Origin: Rugalucina vietnamica
Taxonomy: Eukaryota; Mollusca; Bivalvia; Lucinida; Lucinidae
Assembly (NCBI GenBank): GCA_964017185.1
Contig: OZ024876.1
Span: 32,339,778-32,403,777, forward strand
Reading direction: 5' to 3'
DNA length: 64,000 nt
How positions within the stretch are numbered: the stretch's first letter is position 1; each line of letters begins with the position of its first letter. A program made the position numbers and the translations under genes. Below, one piece after another: positions 57,017 through 64,000 of the stretch. Under the pieces are notes generated by a model, which made no database searches, had not been told where the DNA came from, and saw nothing but the letters and a program-made list of their open reading frames with translations.

Positions 57017-57255
57017 ACCGAATTTAGAAAGTACCAATATATGGGGTCCTTAACAACACTACTGTTGTGATGGTAAGTGGAGTTATTTGTACAACCCTCA
57101 TTTAATTTTAAGAAAATATGAACATCAGAAAGGCCAGGAACGCCATGCCAATGTTCTATTTATTTAAACATGTTAACTTGAAGGAGGAAATCCAAATCCA
57201 AATCCATTGGATAGCCGACCGAGGGCAAGCCTGGCAAATATCTCTATGAAAATAC

Positions 57256-57373
57256 CTTTTGGTGGTGTCCAGTGATGAAGATGTGATGCTTGGAGCATCA
57301 GAAATTGTATTTCATTAGCAATTCGTCGATAAATCAAAAGACCTGCAGCTTTCTTCACTGTCTGTGACGCCAT
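57256..57373 (-). CDS. NUDT2: NUDT2 (Ap4A hydrolase), exon 1
   Basis: ATG at 57373 starts MASQTVKKAAGLLIYRRIAN, EIQFLMLQASHLHHWTPPK (39 codons plus one base), then donor AAAG|GTATTT at 57254-57255. AGL-(L/I)-I-(Y/F)-RR, the LLQAS-type strand and HHWTPPKG are the signature of NUDT2. With exon 2 the protein is 145 residues, the usual length (human 147). The frame is open upstream of the ATG, but only this methionine gives the family N-terminus. The intron is 1890 bp and contains a LINE fragment. A large LINE lies about 170 bp upstream on the same strand, so the promoter must lie in 57374-57540 or be interrupted by it. Confidence 0.92.
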
Positions 57374-57539
57374 TGATAAACAAATGGGTCTAATGGTACA
57401 GTAATCGTGTTTCTTTTCTTTTAGTAGGAAAGCCACCCTATAAAGGGTCACCGTCGAGGCGTGGGCGTGGGTTTTTTTCTTATGAGCGCAGGGTATTTGA
57501 TATTATAGCTGTGCTATTTAACAATATCCATAACACCAA

Positions 57540-59850
57540 GTAGTTTCCACACAGTGGTCGTTCGTCTCTCACTAATGAGAAAGACCATCATTATTTCTTG
57601 AATAGGTTCGTGTGTGTTGGTGAGTTCTTTGATGGCTGACTAGGCCAATTCTAGCTCTAAACTGTCGGTTGCAAGTAGAGCAAGTCAATGTCATTGAATC
57701 AGCTGGTGGCCCATTGGTATTGGCTTTGCGTTCTCTGCGCTTTCTTTCAGCTTCACAGATTCTCTTTTTTTCATGGAGAGCTGCTCCTTTGTTGATGAGA
57801 CCTCGCCACTTTGATCGCTCCTGTGCAGTCTGTTCCCAAGACCCAATTGGTATGTCAAAATCCTTCAGAGAGGCTTTCAGGGTGTCTTTGTAGCGTTTCT
57901 TCTGGCCACCTTGAGAGCGCTTTCCCTCTTGTAGTTCTCCATAGAAGACTTTCTTTGGAAGTCGCTCATCAGGCATTCTTATAACATGGCCGGTCCACCT
58001 TAGCTGTGCTAGCTTTAAGACAGTATGCATGCTTTGCATCCCTGCTTTCTTCAGGACCTCTGTGTCTGGGATCTTGTCTTGCCACTTGATTTTTAACAGC
58101 TTTCTCAAACAGCTTAAGTGGAAATGGTTTAGTCTCTTTGCATGACGCTGGTATACTGTCCAGGTCTCACATGCATACAAGAGGGTTGGAAGTACCACAG
58201 CCTTGTAGACTTTCAGCTTGGTGTCAAGCTTGATTCCATTTCGCTCCCAGACATTTGCACGGAGTCTTCCGAATGCCACACTGCCTTTAGCAATTCTTGC
58301 AGTGACCTCATCATCAATGTGCACTGCTCTGGAAAGAGTGCTTCCCAGGTAGGTGAATTTATCAACAACTTTCAGTTTTTCTCCATTCACAGTGATGGTT
58401 GGTTCATTGTACGGTTTTCCAGGTGCTGGCTGGTGTACAACCTCTGTCTTTTTTGTGCTGATTGTGAGATCATAGTTATCACATGACTGTGAGACTTGAT
58501 CCATGGCTCTTTGCATTTTTGCCTCTGAGCTGGCATTCTTATCCATATCATCTGCATAGAGGAGCTCATCTAGCACATCGGTCTGCACCTTAGTTTTGGC
58601 TTGCAACCTTCTAAGGTTGAATATATTGCCATCAAAACGGTACCTGATTGGAAAACCAGTGTCACTGTCCTGAAAAGCATCCATGAGCATGGCAGAAAAC
58701 ATCATGCTGAACAGTGTTGGTGCCATAACACAGCCCTGTTTGACCCCATTTGTTACCTCAAAGGGTTCAGAGAACTCTCCATCATTTTGCACACGTGCCT
58801 GCATGCCATCATGAAATTGCCGCACCATTGCTATGAATCTGGGTGGACAGCCAAACTTGGCCATGATTTTCCACAGTCCATCACGACTAACTGTGTCAAA
58901 CGCTTTGGTGAGGTCGACAAACGTCATGTATAGATCTACATTCTGCTCTTGGCATTTCTCCTGAAGCTGTCTTGCTGTGAAGATCATGTCTATCGTCCCC
59001 CTGTCCTTTCTGAATCCACATTGACTTTCTGGGATAAGTCCCTTCTGATCAAGATGAACATTCAGGCGGTTCAACAGAATTTTTGCTAGTATCTTCCCAG
59101 CAATCGATAGGAGGGAAATGCCTCTGTGGTTGTCACATACTTGTGGATTTCCTTTCCGCTTGTATAGGTGGATTATGGATGCATCCTTAAATTCTTGTGG
59201 GATGGCCTCCTTCCTCCACATACAGTGAAACAGCTCGGTCAGTTTCTCTGCCATGGGTAGCCCCCCGGCCTTATAAACCTCTGCAGGAATTGCATCTGCA
59301 CCTGGAGCTTTGCCAGAAGACAGTTGTTGAACTGCTTTTCTTGTTTCCATGACGGTTGGAAATTCATCTAACAGAACATTGCACTCTATCTGTGGCAGTC
59401 TGTCAATTGCATCCTCATTGATGCTTGATGGTCGATTTAGCACACTATTGAAATGTTCTGCCCACCTTTTCAAGATAGCCTCTTTGTCTGTGAGAAGAGT
59501 GTTTCCATCTGCACTGAGTAATGTGGTGGCTCCAGAACTCTTAGGGCCATAAATGGTTTTCAGTGCATCATGAAATTTCTTCATGTCCTTTCTGTCTGCA
59601 AAAGACTGAATTTCTTCTGTTTTCTTCCTCAGCCAGGAATCTTGCATGTCCCTAAGCTTGGTCTGGACTGTCTTACAAACGTTGCTGTAGGCTGCTTTCT
59701 TGGATACTGAGCTAGTATCATCTTGATGTGCCTTGTGCAATCTGTGTTTTTCTTCAAGAAGCTTCTGAATTTCGTCATCATTCTCATCAAACCAGTCTTG
59801 ATGTTTGCGAGATGGATGTCCTAAAGTAGTAGCAGCTGAAGAATGAACTG
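57540..59850 (-). mobile_element. LINE ORF2 (reverse transcriptase), catalytic core intact, endonuclease missing
   Basis: One unbroken frame, about 750 residues of recognisable ORF2 from about 59840 to the stop at 57572. Using residue numbers of the 784-codon open frame: linker (45-230); RT from KDASIIHLYKRKGNPQVCDN (247-266); CGFRKDRGTIDMIF (303-316); FVDLTKAFDTVS (336-347, catalytic Asp 338); GVKQGC (394-399); YADD (457-460); YLGSTLS (526-532); the thumb; RWTGHVIRMPDERLPK (643-658); and a C-terminal zinc finger C749-x2-C752-x12-H765-x3-H769. The frame opens with GTG inside the neighbouring MITE, so its first ~25 residues are not LINE. The apurinic endonuclease is lost by 5' truncation. The lack of stops suggests recent insertion. 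Confidence 0.92.
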
Positions 59851-59910
59851 TTTTATGGAAGACTACGAAAAAGCGCATGTTAAAACAAGTAGAAAGTCCT
59901 TGATAATACA

Positions 59911-60569
59911 GGGTGTGTGCAATCACCAGATCGGACCGGAACGGACCGGATCGGACGTAATAACCGGATCGGACCTAATTTTTCACTAATATTAAGACTT
60001 ATTCTAGCAATAATCTCGAGTGTTTTCAGCCAGTTAAACAACCTAGCCCTTTGAGCAACTTTGTGGGTGATCATAGTTGCTATTTTCCCAATTTAGAGTA
60101 AATAATTCGATGGCTACCTGCTAGGTCCGTGTTTGAAGATTCCAAAATACCAAATATGTACAAAACCATGCCAAACTATGCAAAGCTCAAAACTACTTGA
60201 AAATATTCATTTGACCATTTTAAACTTTTCTACCATCAACACACGTCAAAACGATTTATAAAAATCAATCAGTTCAACTACACAGCATTCAATCCTTTTC
60301 CATACTAAAGAGAAACCATATAAATCAATAATTGGTAGGTTTTCCTCCAGTATGTGGAGATTTTGAGACGTGGATTTTAGGTCCTTATACCTTTTTAAAT
60401 TCATTCTTACCTCTAAAATAAGCACTGGGCATGTTTTGTATGATGATTTGTCATGAAAGTTTAAAATGAAAGCATATGGAATTCATAAATAAAAGGGAAC
60501 TTTATGTCCGATCCGGTAATCATGTCCGATCCGGTCCGATCCTGTCCAATCCGGTGATTGCACACACTG
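59911..60569. mobile_element. hAT-like MITE, 659 bp, CCGGATCGGAC-rich ends
   Basis: Terminal GGTGTGTGCAATCACC at the left is mirrored by GGTGATTGCACACACTG at the right. Arms carry GATCGGACCGGA/TCCGATCCGGT blocks. GATAATACA flanks both ends (59902-59910 and 60570-60578). An 8-9-bp duplication and CAG/CTG-type termini point to hAT. The inside is AT-rich and non-coding. Confidence 0.75.
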
Positions 60570-60585
60570 GATAATACACTGTAAC

Positions 60586-61214
60586 CAGCTGGGGATAATT
60601 CTCAAAAATGGAGACATTCTCTCGATCGAGAGACACTGCCATAGAGTCTAATGCATTTTGATCAATTTTTACACGATGTGTTAAAATTTTGTCCCCCGAT
60701 CGGGAGACAGGAAATGACCTCAATAAAAAGTTTCAGATTAAAGCTCATACCTTCTGATTGAAAGTTTATCTTAAAAGTAACATTGCTTAACAATAAAATA
60801 ACGAAGAAAATAAACAATTCTTCCAAGTTTTTAATCTACTGACTATAGCAGGGACTGCCCCCATTTCTCTGTACTAATCGCAACGGTGAATTTCTTTGAT
60901 GCAACGGATTAAATTTAGGTCTTGATGGACTGGTGTCTTCCTTACTTGTTTTAACATGCGCTTTTTCGTAGTAAAATGCGCAGGGCAGTCTGAAAATGTC
61001 TAAAATATGATTATTTTTTATTCTGTCTCCCGATAGGGAGAATGTCCCCCGAATCGGAGACGTGTTTGTCTCCAAATCGGGAGATATTCTTCCGATCGAG
61101 GGACATCTAATTTTTGGGGGATGTAGCTATCTTTTAACATATTTTGTCTCCTAAAAACGGAGACAGTCCCCCGATATGGAGATTGTCTCCGTATTCGAGA
61201 ATTATCCCCAGCTG
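60586..61214. mobile_element. MITE, 629 bp, CAGCTGGGGATAATTCTC ends, GGAGAC-rich core
   Basis: CAGCTGGGGATAATTCTC (60586) and GAGAATTATCCCCAGCTG (ending 61214) are perfect inverted repeats flanked by GTAAC (60581-60585 and 61215-61219). The inside repeats palindromic units such as CTCCCGATCGGGAGAC, CCCCCGATATGGAGA and TCTCCGTTTTTAGGAGA. Only 16 bp separate it from the MITE at 59911-60569. Confidence 0.8.
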
Positions 61215-61316
61215 GTAACCAGGTAACTGTGCTATTCATTTATTTATTCGAATGGGGCGGACCGTGGAAACACTCCCAAACCACCCTAAAGCACACCAAA
61301 CCACCCCAAACATCAA

Positions 61317-62320
61317 ACAGTTGTGTCGGGTGTCCCTCAGGGCACCGTTCTCGGCCCCTTGCTGTTTTCCTTGTATATAAATGACATCTCAGCAGACATC
61401 GAGTCTGAAGTAAGACTCGTTGCTGATGATTGTGTTTGCTATCGTGAAATCATGAATGAAGAGGATACATTGAAACTTCAAAGAGACATTGATCGCTTAG
61501 GCAGTTGGGCTAGAAAATGGGGAATGAGATTTCAACCCGTCAAATGCAACATGATGCAGCTGACAAATAAACGGTCTAGTAAGATACAGGCTAACTACAC
61601 CCTTGAGGGCACTTTACTGGAAAACGTTGAAAGCATAAAATACCTGGGTGTAACTATCACAAATGATTTGAAATGGAATACTCATATTTCCAATGTTTGT
61701 ACAAAGGCTAACAGAACTCTCGGATTCTTGAGGAGAAGTTTGTATTCTTGTCCCCCAGATGTGAAAGGAGCAGCTTATAAAGGACTGGTGCGGCCGGTCT
61801 TGGAATATGGAAGCTCAGTTTGGGACCCTCACACTCATGGCCTCCAGGAAGAACTGGAAAAGGTCCAAAATCGTGCGGCAAGGTTTGTGACGGGAAATTA
61901 TGTTTTTGAAACTGGGAGCATGACTGGCATTTTAGGTCAACTGAAATGAGAATCTCTTAAGAAAAGGAGGAAGGATAGTAGACTTATATTGCTATACAAA
62001 GGTCTAAAGGGTAAAGCCAGAATACCCTTAGATGACCTTATCCCAAAGAATAGGCGTTGTAGAAATCAACACTCTTTGGCTTTTCAGATACCTTCAGCTA
62101 GCAAAGAAGCGTACAAAAGTAATTTCTTTCCACAGACTATCAGGGACTGGAATGACCTCCCTGATCCACTTGTCTCCTCTGCTGAAATGTCTGATGACTG
62201 TGTGTCCAAGTTCGCTTCACTCGTGCGTTCAAGGGACTAATTTCTCCCCCATCCGAACCCCCTGGTGAAATAATGTCATTTGGCGTGTCACCAGTAAACT
62301 ATTCAGATTCAGAAAGAAAG
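61317..62320 (+). mobile_element. 5'-truncated LINE with a single premature stop
   Basis: The frame enters at VSGVPQGTVLGPLLFSLYIN (its first codon here is GTG, not a start). It continues with VADD in place of FADD (DCVCYREI follows), WARKWGMRFQPVKCNMMQL, YLGVTITNDLKWNTHISNVC, FLRRSLYSCPPDVKGAAYKG and VQNRAARFVTGNY, to LGQLK. There TGA (61947-61949) replaces an expected Trp codon before ESLKKRRKDSRLILLYKGL in the same frame. The true C-terminus, with FFPQTIRDWNDLP, ends at 62240. The 3' end has 'attcagattcag' then (AAAG)n. The endonuclease and the front of RT are lost. Confidence 0.9.
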
Positions 62321-62329
62321 AAAGAAAAG

Positions 62330-63268
62330 CCGCTCATATCAATTATTTGTACTCAATATAGAGATTTTCATATCTCAAATATAATATCTTGAGTAATTGT
62401 TCTTTTATCAGTCACAGGGCTACCCTAATTTGACTCTACCTTTCTACCAATATTCATTCTACTTAATATCAACTATATTCCTCAGTCAGATGCAATTGCT
62501 TCCCACCGACCAGAGTAAGGCATTTATATCTATGAATTCCAATTTCGGATCCAATAAGCACCGGGGACCATCACTGAAAAATCTGTCCTTGTTACCTATC
62601 AGGCTTGGGCAGCATCAGTTAGCAAAGTGATGCATTGTCATTAGCATTAAAACTGATTTGGAGCATTGGCATTAACTAGTTTATAAAAAAAAAATGCATT
62701 GGCATTGGCATTATTCAACAAAATAATGCATTGACATTAATTTCAGGTTATTTTGCAATAGGGAATTTAAAGTTATTTAACATATTCATGATAAAGATTA
62801 TCGACTCTGTATAAGATCATGAAATGGTGTATCAAATTATGAATCCATCATTGTTCAACTTCAACCCTAGTTTCCACACTGAAACATATTATATATAGAC
62901 TTATAGATATGAAATATTAAATACGGAATAAACCTAATTTGCATATTATTTGCTCATTAAATTGTAAAGGGAACAACTTTGAATGCAGTTTATTCCGTAG
63001 CGGGGACGATGACGGTATATTGCCCTGTAGTGCAGGTTATTTTGGATCCGAGTCTAAGGTGACCCCAGAACACATCTACAACGCACGAATATCATACGAA
63101 TAGCAATCAAGGGAAATAACTCTTGATCGTTAGTGATTGACGCGTCTTTCGATTCGAACACATATTATCAGGTCATTAATTTCATTTCATTATCTGCCGA
63201 AAGAACGAACGCCCTATACCCTTAGGCCTGCTCTAGTCTCATCTACAACAACAAATATTTTTTGTTGT
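62330..63268. other. No supported gene; short GCATTGGCATTA repeats
   Basis: 62630-62745 contains five variants of 'gcattggcatta'. The rest is AT-rich with short unassigned ORFs. Confidence 0.4.
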
Positions 63269-63269
63269 G

Positions 63270-63304
<35 letters not shown>
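63269..63304. repeat. Poly-A tract
   Basis: About 34 uninterrupted A's followed by 'tcaataaaacaac'. No retrotransposed body could be identified upstream. Confidence 0.9.
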
Positions 63305-63307
<3 letters not shown>

Positions 63308-64000
63308 ATAAAACAACAAATTCAACCAGCAATCTGGCAATAGTTTAAAATAAAATCAAATATTCATAAACTGAACATTTCAACAATTGAACGTCTTGTC
63401 TCAGTCAAATTGAATTTCTTTCAAGTTAGTCTACTTGAGATGCTACACTTTTTTTGGAGAAAAAATATATGCTAGATCTAAGTCATGAAAGTGCTATATT
63501 GGGTTGTGCCCCTTTGTAACAAGTTAAAACTTGATTAGTTTACAAGCTGAACTCATTCATTGTGTCGTTCAACTTTGTGAATGTGATACAACATTCTTAC
63601 TCAGTTTCTACAAGGTCACATTTGAAAATATTTCATAGACAGTGTATGATAGATAGTTTTTATTTTGTCATTCTGAAAAAAAAACACACTATTTAAAAGT
63701 GAATTTATGTAAGTCATCATCACATCAGATTTTGTTCATCATATAACAGTGGTGGATTTAGAGGGGAATTGCAAACATTCCTCTGTGACCAAATTGATTC
63801 ATTTTCATTGGGAAATTTGACAAAATATTGGTAAAATTATGAAAATAACCCCCCCCCTCCCCCCCTCGTGTATAGATTTGAACCCACTCTCCTGTTTAGA
63901 TTATCCCAATCATTTGAGTTGCCAAAATAAACTTTCATTGAGCACAATCAGCTGCTTTTAAAACTACACAATGACATAATTATCAGTTTGCCTAACATAT
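63305..64000. other. No supported gene
   Basis: AT-rich sequence with a short C-run (63849-63865). Nothing recognisable. Confidence 0.4.

Noticed and set aside
57173-57451. 92-codon ORF taken as a separate gene
   Set aside because: Its middle is NUDT2 exon 1; the tail is read-through into the intron and the front is 5' flank.
59349-59552. Plus-strand ORFs inside 57572-59926
   Set aside because: Shadows of the LINE reverse-transcriptase frame on the minus strand.
1-64000. CRISPR arrays, bacterial operons, phage or plasmid genes
   Set aside because: No direct-repeat/spacer pattern and no bacterial-type coding density; spliced genes and LINE/SINE content are eukaryotic.

Overview
The window looks like nuclear DNA of a marine invertebrate, most likely a lophotrochozoan and probably a bivalve-type mollusc. 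The reasons are AT-rich sequence, spliced and widely spaced genes, many 5'-truncated LINEs, tRNA-derived SINEs, abundant hairpin MITEs, and long repeats built on 450-bp and 160-bp monomers that end in short hairpins. The species assignment is inference. There are no operons, rRNA genes, CRISPR arrays or other bacterial features.

Host genes are few, and the two spliced ones had to be pieced together from splice sites. (1) 55046-57373, minus strand: a complete two-exon NUDT2-type Ap4A hydrolase of 145 residues. (2) 41595-42707, minus: an intronless rhodopsin-family GPCR of 370 residues. (3) 32008-33983, minus: a two-exon DUF1761-family membrane protein of 135 residues, intact except for one in-frame TGA at codon 35. 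Weaker candidates are a first exon behind an E2F site (50458-50658, minus), a possible first exon behind two CACGTG E-boxes (41404-41520, minus) and a degraded ORF with faint resemblance to WAVE/NHS N-termini (44738-45080, plus).

The rest is mostly mobile DNA. 1-9 kb: Helentron-like elements with internal 450-bp tandem monomers and a CG-rich palindromic MITE. 9.4-10.7 kb: chimeric LINE fragments. 10.96-15.09 kb: a 4.1-kb TIR element with a 10-bp target duplication. 15.5-19.2 kb: a hAT-like MITE and minisatellite arrays. 21.25-25.15 kb: a 3.9-kb TIR element with nested MITEs. 26-30.5 kb: tail-to-tail LINE ends and a 3.3-kb palindrome. 34.2-37.7 kb: a second hairpin-ended tandem element abutting a long inverted-repeat transposon with a decayed ORF in its centre. 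38.9-39.6 kb: a 103-bp minisatellite. 40.4-45 kb: MITEs and a SINE around the GPCR. 45.4-47.5 kb: a Helentron-like element inserted in a hairpin MITE whose empty counterpart is at 39.8 kb. 48.09-51.97 kb: a TIR-bounded segment holding the E2F-linked candidate exon. 52-63 kb: LINE remnants around NUDT2 and two MITEs lying back to back.

Most short open reading frames here are translations of repeats, especially the 103-bp array, the 450-bp monomers and the GATCAGCTTCGC hairpin MITE. They are not proposed as genes.
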